Of a stretch of DNA of 35,612 nt, positions 17,183-24,789 are shown in pieces. The number at the start of each line of letters is the position of its first letter. Within the stretch, counting starts at the first letter, position 1. The notes beneath the pieces were generated by a model, which searched no databases, was not told where the DNA came from, and saw only the letters and a list, made by a program, of their open reading frames with translations. The position numbers and the translations under genes are program-made. The DNA comes from CAG-841 sp963614875 (GTDB lineage Bacteria > Bacillota > Clostridia > Oscillospirales > CAG-272): the NCBI GenBank assembly GCA_963614875.1, contig CAVEFC010000014.1:1-35612 (forward strand). Reading direction: 5' to 3'.

Positions 17183-17388
17183 TATAAATACTCCTCTCAG
17201 AGATGTTTTTGATTTCAAAGCCACTTCGGCAATCTAATTCAGATTATATTATACTATATATTTTCCTTGATTGCCATAATAAATTGTTAAAAAACTCAAA
17301 ACTTTGCCTTTCCGGCGGCACTTTTTTCTTCCGATGACGGAGAGCTTCACGATTTTTTCAAAAAATACGAACTTTTGTTCGTTTTACT

Positions 17389-17418
17389 GTTTACAAAACG
17401 CCGGAAATGTGGTATAAT
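17389..17418 (+). promoter_or_regulatory. Sigma-A promoter of the orphan holin unit
   Basis: TTTACA (17389-17394), 18-bp spacer ending in TGG (extended -10), TATAAT (17413-17418). The predicted start near 17425 coincides with the first base of the first leader hairpin. Confidence 0.8.
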
Positions 17419-17424
17419 AAAGAC

Positions 17425-17572
17425 GCGGCAAAAAAAGCCGCTTTGCGCGTAACATCCCTTACCGAAAAAAGATTTTCACGCGCAACGGGGAATACAAAGC
17501 GAAAGCGGGTGATCCCCTCTGGGAGATTGCATCTCCGAAAATTCACATGGTATTTCTTCCTCGCAGGGAGAA
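17425..17572 (+). promoter_or_regulatory. Structured 5' leader with five successive hairpins, unidentified
   Basis: Stems seen: P1 17425-17429/17437-17441; P2 17443-17450/17478-17485 (8 bp, 27-nt loop); P3 17487-17491/17513-17517 enclosing a GAAA-capped mini-stem; P4 17522-17527/17531-17536; P5 17554-17561/17565-17572 (8 bp with one G-U). P5 buries the SD (GGGAG, 17566-17570) of the downstream gene. No ATG-started ORF explains the leader. I could not match it to a known riboswitch class; it could also be a plain translational control region. Confidence 0.5.
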
Positions 17573-17575
17573 CGC

Positions 17576-17845
17576 ATAGTCAAGATAGAAGAGCGTGAAA
17601 AGATCAACTCGCACAGAATAGACAAGCTCGAAGCTCTTGCGAATGCGATAAACAGTCAGAATGAAAACATAGCGCGTCTTGTCGTTCAGCTTGAGGAAGC
17701 AAACCGAAGGCTCGAAAATCAGGACGAAAGACTTTGCGATATAGAAAGGCAACCGCTGCGACGCTTTTCGTCGCTTCTGAAAGCCGTTGTGTCCGCCGTT
17801 GCGGGCGCGGCTGCGGGAGCGCTGATAAGTCTGCTTTTACAATAA
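17576..17845 (+). CDS. XhlA-like small phage hemolysin/holin-associated protein, apparent ATA start
   Basis: An 89-residue protein: a coiled coil (about residues 1-58, KIEEREKINSHRIDKLEALA and on) followed by one C-terminal TM (about 66-88, rich in Ala/Gly/Val). This layout is that of XhlA-type proteins, which accompany holins in phages and PBSX-like elements. The frame is open from 17513, but no ATG, GTG or TTG occurs in it before late in the TM region. The triplet ATA at 17576-17578 sits exactly 5 nt after GGGAG and would give a family-like start (MVKIEE). Either a rare non-canonical start is used or the start codon has mutated. The holin gene follows 25-48 nt later, depending on its start. 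Confidence 0.6.
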   Translation: MVKIEEREKINSHRIDKLEALANAINSQNENIARLVVQLEEANRRLENQDERLCDIERQPLRRFSSLLKAVVSAVAGAAAGALISLLLQ

Positions 17846-17862
17846 TCACGGAAAGGAGTGCG

Positions 17863-17885
17863 CTCCGCCGTGAATATCGGCGGAG
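17863..17885 (+). promoter_or_regulatory. Hairpin over the holin translation start region
   Basis: A perfect 8-bp stem (17863-17870 with 17878-17885) with a 7-nt loop. It contains the GTG at 17870-17872 and covers the GGCGGAG SD (17879-17885) of the internal ATG at 17894. Confidence 0.6.
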
Positions 17886-18226
17886 TCTTTGCAATGCTTG
17901 AATTTTTATCCGGATACGCACCTGTTATAATAACCGTCGCGGCTGTTGCGGCGCTTGTTATAATACTTGCCAGAAAGGGCATGAAAAGAGAGGCGAAAGC
18001 CATCGTGCTTTCGCTTGTAGCCGCTGCCGAGCAGCGTTTCGGCGGCGGAACGGGAGAAATAAAATATTCGGCTGTGGCAGCCGCTCTGTACGGGCGACTG
18101 CCGTCGGCGGCAAGAATACTGCTCGACGAAAAAACAATATCGCGCCTTATAGAAGACGCGGTACGGAAGCTGAAAAAATACCTTTCCCCCGAAAACGATG
18201 CCGCAGGCACGGAGGACGGCGTATAA
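17870..18226 (+). CDS. Phage holin of the LLH type
   Basis: A short protein (118 residues from GTG 17870; 110 from ATG 17894). One N-terminal TM (GYAPVIITVAAVAALVIILA) is followed by a basic cytoplasmic part with AEQRFGGGTGEIKYSAVAAAL and DEKTISRLIEDAVRKLKKYL, the signature of Holin_LLH proteins of clostridial phages. Holins open the membrane at lysis or, in some hosts, export toxins. Two starts are plausible: GTG 17870 after AAAGGAG (17852-17858), and ATG 17894 after GGCGGAG, whose SD is held in a hairpin. No terminase, capsid or tail gene is nearby, so this looks like a remnant or a domesticated unit. Confidence 0.75.
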   Translation: MNIGGVFAMLEFLSGYAPVIITVAAVAALVIILARKGMKREAKAIVLSLVAAAEQRFGGGTGEIKYSAVAAALYGRLPSAARILLDEKTISRLIEDAVRKLKKYLSPENDAAGTEDGV

Positions 18227-18234
18227 CTGTTACG

Positions 18235-18261
18235 AAAAAACGGCGCAATGCGCCGTTTTTT
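18235..18261 (+). terminator. Terminator of the holin unit
   Basis: A perfect 12-bp stem (18235-18246 with 18250-18261), loop AAT, ending in six T and followed by another T5. It lies 8 nt past the holin stop. Confidence 0.9.
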
Positions 18262-18339
18262 CGTTTTTATGCGTCTTTTTTCCGTATGTCCGAAAGTCGT
18301 AATCTGTCATATTATAAAGCGGGAGGTGATATCTTTTCC

Positions 18340-19641
18340 GTGAAAAACAAAATCAAGGCAGTCAAATTCGGCGGAAGCTCCCTTTGCGACGCCCGCGGTA
18401 TAGACAACGCCGCAAAAATAGTGCAATCGGACGACGCAAGAAGATATATAGCCGTAAGCGCGCCGGGAAAACGCTTTCCGGACGACGAAAAAATAACCGA
18501 TATGCTGTATCGCGCATTCACGTCCGACGGGGATGAATTTTGCAGGATACTTGAAAAAATAAAAGCCCGCTTCGACGGAATAATATCGGAGCTTTCACTG
18601 CCGATATCGCTCGATTGTGAATTTTCCGAGCTTGTATACGGCAGAAAAAATTATTTCGGCAGAGATTATTTTGCCTCGCGCGGAGAATATTTCTGCGCAA
18701 AAATATTTTCGGCGTATCTCGGGTTCGATTTCATAGACGCGGCGCGGTGCATATGCTTCGGCGAGGACGGCGCGTTTCTGCCGGAGCTTACAAAGCTCCG
18801 CACGGCAGCAGAGCTTTCCGGCTCGGCTCACGCCGTCGTTCCGGGCTTTTACGGCAGTATGCCGGGCGGAACGCTCAGAACCTTCGAGCGCGGCGGCTCG
18901 GATATAACGGGCGCCGTGCTTGCCTCCGCCGCGGGCTGCGACGAATACGAAAACTGGACTGATGTAACGGGATTTATGTCTGCCGATCCGAAAACGGTTG
19001 ACAATCCGAAAACTATAAGTATAATAACATATAAAGAGCTTCGCCGCCTTTCGTTTATGGGCGCGGAGGTGCTTCACGAAGATTCCGTCATTCCGCTTAT
19101 GAGCGACAGAATTCCCGTGATAATAAAAAACACTCTCGATCCCGACGCGCCTGGAACGCGCGTGGTCGCCGTCCGCGACAAAAAAAGCGACGGCATATGC
19201 GGTATAGCCGGAAAAAGGGGCTTTTGTACTCTGCGGATATGCAAAACCAAAATCGGAGCGACCGCGGCGGATGCGACGGGCATTCTTCGCGTGCTGTCGC
19301 AGAGAAAAATCCCGCCCGTCAGCATTTCCTACGGCATAGACTGCATAGCCCTCACGCTTCGGAAATCGGATATCGTCGGCAGAGAGGATTATATCCGCAG
19401 CGAAATATGCGCCTGCACGGAACCCGCAAGCGTGACAAAAGGTTCGGACTGCGCGCTTATAGCGATAGTCGGCGCCGATCCGCTGTGCCGCCTTCCCGAT
19501 ATTTTTTCCGCGCTCGACAAAGAAAAAATCGCCGTCATATCGGCGGACGCAGGCTCGGGCGACGGCGGAATTACCATAGGCGTGCAGGAAGACAGCCTCG
19601 ACCGCGCGATAAAAGCTCTTTATGCAAAACTTATAAAATGA
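18340..19641 (+). CDS. Aspartate kinase (aspartokinase)
   Basis: A 433-residue enzyme that phosphorylates aspartate, the first step to lysine, threonine, methionine and diaminopimelate. The N-terminal KFGGSS (residues 9-14), the GGSDITGAVLASA block, NWTDVTGFMSADP, and the SFMGAEVLHEDSVIP segment are typical of the amino-acid kinase fold. The C-terminal third carries two ACT-like regulatory domains, suggesting feedback control. I chose GTG 18340, downstream of GGGAGGTGAT, because the frame upstream (ATG 18286) has no SD. Its stop overlaps a possible ATG (ATGA), and the ECF S-component gene follows 11 nt later. Confidence 0.9.
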   Translation: MKNKIKAVKFGGSSLCDARGIDNAAKIVQSDDARRYIAVSAPGKRFPDDEKITDMLYRAFTSDGDEFCRILEKIKARFDGIISELSLPISLDCEFSELVYGRKNYFGRDYFASRGEYFCAKIFSAYLGFDFIDAARCICFGEDGAFLPELTKLRTAAELSGSAHAVVPGFYGSMPGGTLRTFERGGSDITGAVLASAAGCDEYENWTDVTGFMSADPKTVDNPKTISIITYKELRRLSFMGAEVLHEDSVIPLMSDRIPVIIKNTLDPDAPGTRVVAVRDKKSDGICGIAGKRGFCTLRICKTKIGATAADATGILRVLSQRKIPPVSISYGIDCIALTLRKSDIVGREDYIRSEICACTEPASVTKGSDCALIAIVGADPLCRLPDIFSALDKEKIAVISADAGSGDGGITIGVQEDSLDRAIKALYAKLIK

Positions 19642-19652
19642 GGAATGTAAAA

Positions 19653-20261
19653 ATGAAAAACGAACGTCTGTTTGCAATGGTAAAGCTTGCAATGCTTGTG
19701 GCATTGCTTATGATATTCTGCTTCACTCCGATAGGCTTTCTGAAAATAGGCATAGTCGAAATAACCTTCAATATGATACCGATTGTCATAGGCGCGATAG
19801 TTATAGGTCCGGTCGCGGGCGCGCTTCTCGGCGCGCTGTTCGGCGCGGCAAGCTTCTGGCAGTGCTTCGGACAAAGCTCGTTCGGAATGCTCCTTTTCGG
19901 AGTAAATCCGTTTTTCACGGCGGTTATCTGCTTTGTGCCGAGAATCCTTGCCGGACTTCTTCCGGCGCTTATCTTCCGCGCAATGACACGAAAAAAGGAC
20001 AGCATCGCCGCATATTTTGTCGCCGCGGCTGTCGGCTCGCTTACAAACACCGTCCTTTTTGTCGGCGGATTCTGCCTGCTTTTCAAAGACACAATGCTAG
20101 GTATGGCAAGCGATAACGGTCTTTCTCCGCTTGCGTTCATAGCAACCGCTTTTCTTCTCAACGCCGCGGTGGAGCTTGTTGCAAACACGGCGATAGCCAC
20201 CGCCGTTTCAAAGGCGGTGACAAAAGCCGAAAAGTCAAAATCAAAGGAATATACGAAATAA
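19653..20261 (+). CDS. ECF transporter substrate-binding S component
   Basis: A 202-residue integral membrane protein with about six TM segments. IGIVEITFNMIPIVIGAIVI, GPVAGALLGALFGAASF and GVNPFFTAVICFVPRILAG match the PF12822-type S components that bind a vitamin or similar micronutrient and dock to the EcfA/EcfT energising module. The substrate cannot be read from sequence. No EcfAT genes occur in the window, so it probably shares a central module encoded elsewhere. I chose ATG 19653, 7 nt after AGGA. Coupling to aspartokinase is suggested by the 11-nt gap, without an obvious metabolic link. Confidence 0.85.
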   Translation: MKNERLFAMVKLAMLVALLMIFCFTPIGFLKIGIVEITFNMIPIVIGAIVIGPVAGALLGALFGAASFWQCFGQSSFGMLLFGVNPFFTAVICFVPRILAGLLPALIFRAMTRKKDSIAAYFVAAAVGSLTNTVLFVGGFCLLFKDTMLGMASDNGLSPLAFIATAFLLNAAVELVANTAIATAVSKAVTKAEKSKSKEYTK

Positions 20262-20304
20262 AGTCGGCGCGCGGCACACGCCCCGACCTCTGATTTTTCT
20301 CCGA

Positions 20305-20332
20305 AAAAAAGCCTCTTACGAGAGGCTTTTTT
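20305..20332 (+). terminator. Bidirectional terminator between the ECF gene and the deacetylase gene
   Basis: A perfect 12-bp stem (20305-20316 with 20321-20332), TACG loop, with A-run and T-run. It contains the stop codon of the minus-strand deacetylase gene (20316-20318) and serves convergent genes on both sides. Confidence 0.85.
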
Positions 20333-21014
20333 CTCTTATCAGCTCCGAAACCGTTACAAATTCGTAGCCCTCCGAAACAAGATACGGCAAAAGAATTTTC
20401 AGGGCGTCAAGGGTGTGTGCGCCGTCGCGCGTGAAATCGTGAAAAAGAATTATGCTTCCGTCGCGCACGTTTTTCTTTACGTTAGCCACTATTTCGTCGG
20501 TTTCTGAAAGCGCCCAGTCGCGCGTATCGACGTTCCATAAAACAACGTCGCATCCGCAGGCGCGCGCAAGCTCGACGGTGGACGAAGAATACGAGCCCTC
20601 GGGCGGACGGAAAAGCACGGGCGATTTTCCCGTTATGCTTTTTATCATATCGGAAGCCTCCGTTATTTCGCACTTTCCTTCGCCGTCCTTGCATTTTCTC
20701 ATAGCCTTGTGGTGATAGGTATGATTGCCTATTTCGTGTCCCTCCGCCGCCTCGCGCATTATGATATCGGGATAATATTTTGCGTTTTCGCCCACGACAA
20801 AAAACGTGGCGCGAGCCGAATATTCGGCAAGAAGATCGAGTATTTCCGGCGTTTTTTTCGGATGAGGGCCGTCGTCAAAGGTTACGGCAATACGTTTTCC
20901 GCAGCCGTCCGCTCCCGAATATATGACGTTTCCGGAGGCGTCCGCCCGAATATACGCCGCCGTAAAAACAAACGCAAACAAAACGCAGAAAATCCGTCTG
21001 AACAGATTTTTCAT
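20316..21014 (-). CDS. Polysaccharide deacetylase (NodB homology), secreted or membrane-anchored
   Basis: A 232-residue CE4 enzyme with an N-terminal hydrophobic segment (residues 7-22). NodB motifs are complete: TFDDGP (45-50), HTYHH (98-102, giving HxxxH), RPPEGS (136-141), DTRDW and the final LFHD. It likely removes N-acetyl groups from peptidoglycan or a related polymer. It starts 2 nt after the pdaA stop, so the two deacetylases form an operon. Confidence 0.9.
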   Translation of the reverse strand: MKNLFRRIFCVLFAFVFTAAYIRADASGNVIYSGADGCGKRIAVTFDDGPHPKKTPEILDLLAEYSARATFFVVGENAKYYPDIIMREAAEGHEIGNHTYHHKAMRKCKDGEGKCEITEASDMIKSITGKSPVLFRPPEGSYSSSTVELARACGCDVVLWNVDTRDWALSETDEIVANVKKNVRDGSIILFHDFTRDGAHTLDALKILLPYLVSEGYEFVTVSELIREKSLS

Positions 21015-21016
21015 AA

Positions 21017-21805
21017 TTATAGATCCGTTTCTTCCGATGAAAACAGCTCGTCGAGCGTGCCGAAGCGATAGCCGTCGTTTTCAAGCGCCGTAAGAAGCCC
21101 GTCAAGAATATCGGCGTTCGTTTTTGACGTTGGATGAAGAAGTATCACCGCGCCGTTATGAATATTGTCCAGAATAAGCTTTTTTGCCTTTTCCGGTTCG
21201 GGCTGACGGTCGTTGTCCCAATCGGCATAGGCAAGACTCCACAGCACCGTTTTGTATCCGAGCTCCTGCGCCCACCTGAGATTTTCCTCGGAAAATCTGC
21301 CCTCGGGCGGACGGTAATATTTTTTCACCGTCACGCCCGTCCTCTCCGATACGGTGCTTTCCAGCTTTTCAAGCTCCGAAGCGAATTCTTCCCTTGAAAG
21401 CTTTGTCATATCCTTGTGCCGCGCCGTATGATTGCACACGAAATGTCCTTCGCTTTCCATTCTTTTTACAAGCTCGCCGTTGCGCTTTGCAAGATTGTCA
21501 AGTATAAAAAACGCGCCCTTTGCGTTATGCTCTCCGAGCGTGTCGAGAATTCTCTCAACGTTTCCGTTTTCGTAGCCTGCGTCAAAGGTAAGATAAACCA
21601 CCTTGTCGTCGGGATTTTTTCCTATATACGCGCCGTCGTATTTTTCAATGAACGCCATATTGCTTTCGGCGCTCGGGCGGATATGATCCTTACAGCGCCG
21701 ACAATACCAGCTGAAAGAATTTCCCGCGCAAACGGCAATCGCGCCCGAAAAACAGGTGATTGCCGCAATCGTCGCGCAAAGAAAAGCTTTTATATTTCTT
21801 TTCAT
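21017..21805 (-). CDS. pdaA: PdaA-type peptidoglycan N-acetylmuramic acid deacetylase
   Basis: A 262-residue exported protein (hydrophobic residues 8-26). Motif 1 reads TFDAGYENG (73-81) rather than TFDDGP, the mark of the PdaA family, which makes muramic delta-lactam in the spore cortex. Motif 2 HTARH (126-130), RPPEGRFSE and LHPTSKTNADIL also fit. Two extra Cys (CRRC, residues 35-38) sit just after the signal. The SD AAAGGAG lies 9 nt before the ATG. A sporulation promoter was looked for and not clearly found. It supports a spore-forming host together with the SpoIIQ-like protein and CwlD. Confidence 0.9.
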   Translation of the reverse strand: MKRNIKAFLCATIAAITCFSGAIAVCAGNSFSWYCRRCKDHIRPSAESNMAFIEKYDGAYIGKNPDDKVVYLTFDAGYENGNVERILDTLGEHNAKGAFFILDNLAKRNGELVKRMESEGHFVCNHTARHKDMTKLSREEFASELEKLESTVSERTGVTVKKYYRPPEGRFSEENLRWAQELGYKTVLWSLAYADWDNDRQPEPEKAKKLILDNIHNGAVILLHPTSKTNADILDGLLTALENDGYRFGTLDELFSSEETDL

Positions 21806-21906
21806 AAATATTTTTCTCCTTTCGGTTTTTACAACCTTAATTTCCGCAGAAAAAAGCGGTTTAATACCTGAAATTTATTCCTTTGCGGCAAAAGTTTGCT
21901 CCGCTA

Positions 21907-21935
21907 TTGAAAAAATCAAAGCAAAGTCTTATAAT
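21907..21935 (+). promoter_or_regulatory. Sigma-A promoter of trmL-DUF402
   Basis: TTGAAA (21907-21912), 17-bp spacer, TATAAT (21930-21935). The leader before the TTG start is about 30 nt. Confidence 0.75.
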
Positions 21936-21971
21936 AAAATAAAAATCGGTTTCCGAAAGAAGTGATTGCAT

Positions 21972-22484
21972 TTGATAAATATAGTTCTTGTTGAGCCCGA
22001 AATTCCGCAGAACACGGGGAACATCGCGCGCACCTGTTCCGCGACGGGAGCGTCGCTGCACCTTGTAAAGCCGCTCGGCTTTGAAATAGACGACAGAAAA
22101 ATGAAGCGCGCCGGACTCGATTACTGGGACGAGCTTGACATTCATTATTATGAAAATCTTGATGAATTTATGGCAATACACGGCAATGACGAGCTTTGGT
22201 ATTTTTCGACTAAATCGTCGGGAAATTATTGCGATATTGCATATGGCGAGGACGTTTATCTTGTCTTCGGCAAAGAAACAAAGGGCTTGCCCGAAGAGCT
22301 TTTGTGCGCCCACCCCGAAAGATGCGTAAGAATTCCGATGCGTGAAAACAAGCGCAGTCTTAACCTTTCAAACAGCGTTGCGATAGGAGTTTACGAGGTT
22401 CTGCGCCGGAAAAATTTTGCAGGTCTTGTTTCGGACGGCAAGCGCATTTCTCAGCTTACGGAAAAGGCAAAACAGCCGCAGTGA
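21972..22484 (+). CDS. trmL: tRNA (cytidine(34)-2'-O)-methyltransferase TrmL
   Basis: A 170-residue SPOUT methyltransferase that modifies the wobble base of leucine tRNAs. NIVLVEPEIPQNTGNIARTC at the start, VFGKETKGLPEELL and MRENKRSLNLSNSVAIGVYE near the end form the trefoil-knot cofactor site. I chose TTG 21972, 8 nt after GAAG; the TTG at 21966 is too close to that SD. It is followed by the DUF402 gene 12 nt later. Confidence 0.92.
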   Translation: MINIVLVEPEIPQNTGNIARTCSATGASLHLVKPLGFEIDDRKMKRAGLDYWDELDIHYYENLDEFMAIHGNDELWYFSTKSSGNYCDIAYGEDVYLVFGKETKGLPEELLCAHPERCVRIPMRENKRSLNLSNSVAIGVYEVLRRKNFAGLVSDGKRISQLTEKAKQPQ

Positions 22485-22496
22485 AAGGAATTTTTT

Positions 22497-23036
22497 ATGG
22501 AAATAAAGCATAAAAGCATCCGCCGCGAGCCTTGGGCAAGCCTTCTGAAAAGGACGCAGGTGTTCTTTTCCGCCGAAGACGGAAGCGCGGTGTCGCTTCT
22601 GCGGTTTGACAGGCTTTCTTCGCCGATAATCCGCGACTACGGCGACGGACTTTCCGGCACTGTCGCAGATGATGGCGGATATTGGCTTCAGCTCGCCCGC
22701 GACGGCGATAATTATTGGTACACCGCTTATTTTGATCCGAGCGGAGAATTCCGTCAGGTATATATCGACATAACGGGCGGAAACGATTGCAGAAGCGCGG
22801 AAACCGCCTGCTTTGACGATCTCTTCTCCGATATTGTTTATACGGCGGAGGGCAGAATTTATATTTTCGACGAAGATGAGCTTTTTTCGGCGCTTTCCGA
22901 GGGCGTTATAAACAAAACCGTATTTGAAAAAGTAAAAAGGCTGATGACGGAAAAGGTCGCTTTTCTTGAAACCGACGGAGAAAAGCTCAAAGCACAGCTT
23001 ATTTCTCTTTTCGATAAAGCGGTAAATATGCTTTAA
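22497..23036 (+). CDS. DUF402 domain protein
   Basis: A 179-residue soluble protein. The VYIDITGG...CFDDLFSDIVYTAEGRIYIFDEDEL block and the following ALSEGVINK match DUF402, a small acidic barrel found in predicted nucleotide phosphatases and RNA-related proteins. Its exact role is not established. ATG 22497 follows AAAGGAA and lies 12 nt after trmL; the two share a promoter and a terminator. Confidence 0.8.
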   Translation: MEIKHKSIRREPWASLLKRTQVFFSAEDGSAVSLLRFDRLSSPIIRDYGDGLSGTVADDGGYWLQLARDGDNYWYTAYFDPSGEFRQVYIDITGGNDCRSAETACFDDLFSDIVYTAEGRIYIFDEDELFSALSEGVINKTVFEKVKRLMTEKVAFLETDGEKLKAQLISLFDKAVNML

Positions 23037-23039
23037 CTC

Positions 23040-23069
23040 AAAAAAGTCCCGCCGTGTCGGGACTTTTTT
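23040..23069 (+). terminator. Bidirectional terminator between the DUF402 gene and the recombinase gene
   Basis: A perfect 12-bp stem (23040-23051 with 23058-23069), 6-nt loop, flanked by A6 and T6. It lies 3 nt from each of the convergent stop codons. Confidence 0.9.
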
Positions 23070-23071
23070 AG

Positions 23072-24076
23072 TTATTTCTTTTCTTTTTTCACATTTGCAA
23101 GAGGATTCGCGCTTACGGCTTCCTCAAGCGCCTTGTTGCTGACGTGGGTGTATATCTGCGTGGTGTTCAGCTGCTCGTGACCGAGTATTTCCTTCAGCGC
23201 AAGCACATCGACACCGCCGTCGCGATACATAAGCGTAGCCGCCGTATGACGCAGCTTATGCGTTGAATAATGCTTGTTTTTCAGCCCCGCCTCACCGAGA
23301 TATTTATAAACAAGCCATTGTACCGTCTTTACGCTTATCCTTTTGTGCAGGCGCGAAAGAAACAGCGCGTTTTTGTCCTTTATCTCATTGTTTGTGCCGG
23401 TGCGCACAGGAAGATAATCCTTTATCGCGGTGCGACAGGCGTCGTTAAGATAAACTATCCGTTCCTTGTTGCCTTTTCCCACAACGCGAAGCGATCTCAT
23501 TTGCGGATCTATATCCGTAAGATTTATTCCCACAAGCTCGGAAAGTCGCATTCCGCAGTTGAGAAAAAGCGTAAGTATGCAGTAATCGCGTTCCTTTGTA
23601 TTTGAATTTTCGTCGGCATAAACGCTGTCAAGAAGCGATATGCTTTCTTCGAGCGAAAGAAATTTCGGCAGCGATTTTTTTATCTTCGGCGATTCTATGT
23701 CCGCCGCGGGATTTTTATCTGTTATTCTTTCAACCGCCGTTATGTATTTGAAATACGCCTTTATCGAAGAAAGCTTGCGGCTTCTTGCCGAAGCTCCGCA
23801 GCCGCGCTCCGACGCAAGATACGCCATAAATTCAAGTATGTCAAGCGTTTTTATTTTCTTTGAAAATTCCTCGTCCACGCAGGATATATCTATCTGCTCG
23901 AATTCGTCGCTCTGCGTGGAAATTCCGTTTTCTTTCGCTATAAGATATCTGAAAAACAGCCTCAGATCGAGATGATATTCGTCAACCGTTTTTTTCGATC
24001 GCCCCTGTATTACAAGCTTATAGCGCAGAAATCTTTCTATAAGAGGCGAGGTTTCGTCCGGACTTCTTTCCGCCAT
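23072..24076 (-). CDS. Tyrosine site-specific recombinase, XerC/XerD type
   Basis: A 334-residue recombinase. The N-terminal SAM-like core-binding domain spans about 10-120. The catalytic residues are all visible: Arg177 (MRLSE), Lys201 in GKGNKER, His273 and Arg276 (HKLR), His300 (GHEQL) and Tyr309 (QIYTH). The usual XerC/D length is about 300; the extra residues lie mostly in a polar insertion around 48-76 of the core-binding domain. There are no flanking phage or integron features, so a role in chromosome dimer resolution is likely. It has its own promoter at 24120-24148. Confidence 0.9.
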   Translation of the reverse strand: MAERSPDETSPLIERFLRYKLVIQGRSKKTVDEYHLDLRLFFRYLIAKENGISTQSDEFEQIDISCVDEEFSKKIKTLDILEFMAYLASERGCGASARSRKLSSIKAYFKYITAVERITDKNPAADIESPKIKKSLPKFLSLEESISLLDSVYADENSNTKERDYCILTLFLNCGMRLSELVGINLTDIDPQMRSLRVVGKGNKERIVYLNDACRTAIKDYLPVRTGTNNEIKDKNALFLSRLHKRISVKTVQWLVYKYLGEAGLKNKHYSTHKLRHTAATLMYRDGGVDVLALKEILGHEQLNTTQIYTHVSNKALEEAVSANPLANVKKEKK

Positions 24077-24119
24077 TTTGCGCTTTCCTCCTTCCGCGCG
24101 TGATATCCGCTACGATAAA

Positions 24120-24148
24120 ATTATATCACCAAAAAAGAAAAATGTAAA
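24120..24148 (-). promoter_or_regulatory. Sigma-A promoter of the recombinase gene
   Basis: Minus-strand TTTACA (24143-24148), 17-bp spacer ending in TGA, TATAAT (24120-24125). Confidence 0.75.
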
Positions 24149-24175
24149 CTTTCACCGAAAAAATATTATTTATTA

Positions 24176-24204
24176 TTGAAGAACCGCGAAATAACAGCTA
24201 TAAT
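24176..24204 (+). promoter_or_regulatory. Promoter of the 24235 membrane protein gene
   Basis: TTGAAG (24176-24181), 17-bp spacer, TATAAT (24199-24204). It starts only about 30 bp from the divergent recombinase promoter. Confidence 0.65.
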
Positions 24205-24234
24205 ATTAAAAAAGACGTTCCGGAAGGATACAAA

Positions 24235-24789
24235 ATGGAAAACAAAAGCTTTATAAAAAATATAGGCGGCGATGTCTGGAAGCTGATACAGACACACATC
24301 GTTATGATGATTTTCGGCGTGATGGTATATCTTCCCGTCGGTGTGGAAAATGAAAGCAGAAAAGCACTTACCCTTATTTTCAGCATCTGCACGATAATTT
24401 TTTATTACTATCTGATAGATTTGTATATGTGGGATATCGGCGCAAAGGACGCTATATGCGCTAAGGGCGCGGGCGAAAAGCCGAACCTTCTGAAAGGCTA
24501 TGTCACGGGACTTTTTGCGGCTGTTCCCGATTTTATCCTCGGACTTGCGTTTTTTATCATCAATCATTACCGCGAATACAGCGACGGACTTGCCGCCGCA
24601 AACGGAGTTTTTGCCCTGATCACGCAGACGTGGGAAGGAATGTTTATGGGCGTAAAAATGGCGCTTATCGGCACGAGCGGCGGAGCGTGGTTTTATCTTA
24701 TCACGCCGTTTGCCGCCGCCGCGTTTGCGGGCTTTTCATACTTCTGCGGAACAAAGGAATTTACGCTTATTCCCCGCCCGAAAAAGTAA
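24235..24789 (+). CDS. Small polytopic membrane protein of unknown function
   Basis: A 184-residue protein with four hydrophobic segments (about residues 20-36, 45-66, 87-112, 150-172) and short charged loops. I do not recognise the family. The SD GGAAGGA precedes the ATG. It is divergent from the recombinase gene and 73 nt upstream of cwlD, with no terminator between, so transcription may run on into cwlD and radA. Confidence 0.8.
   Translation: MENKSFIKNIGGDVWKLIQTHIVMMIFGVMVYLPVGVENESRKALTLIFSICTIIFYYYLIDLYMWDIGAKDAICAKGAGEKPNLLKGYVTGLFAAVPDFILGLAFFIINHYREYSDGLAAANGVFALITQTWEGMFMGVKMALIGTSGGAWFYLITPFAAAAFAGFSYFCGTKEFTLIPRPKK

Noticed and set aside
17425..17572. c-di-AMP (ydaO), THF, TPP, SAM, cobalamin or T-box riboswitch
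   Set aside because: Short stretches look similar to ydaO and THF elements, but the conserved cores of these classes are not present.
17407..17598. 63-codon ORF over the holin leader
   Set aside because: Its ATG overlaps the -10 box and it runs through all five hairpins without protein-like composition.
17389..18261. Intact prophage
   Set aside because: Only the XhlA-like and holin genes are present; no integrase, terminase, capsid, tail or endolysin genes flank them.
19197..19650. Long plus-strand ORF extending the ECF S component upstream
   Set aside because: It lies in another frame of aspartokinase; the SD-supported ATG is at 19653.
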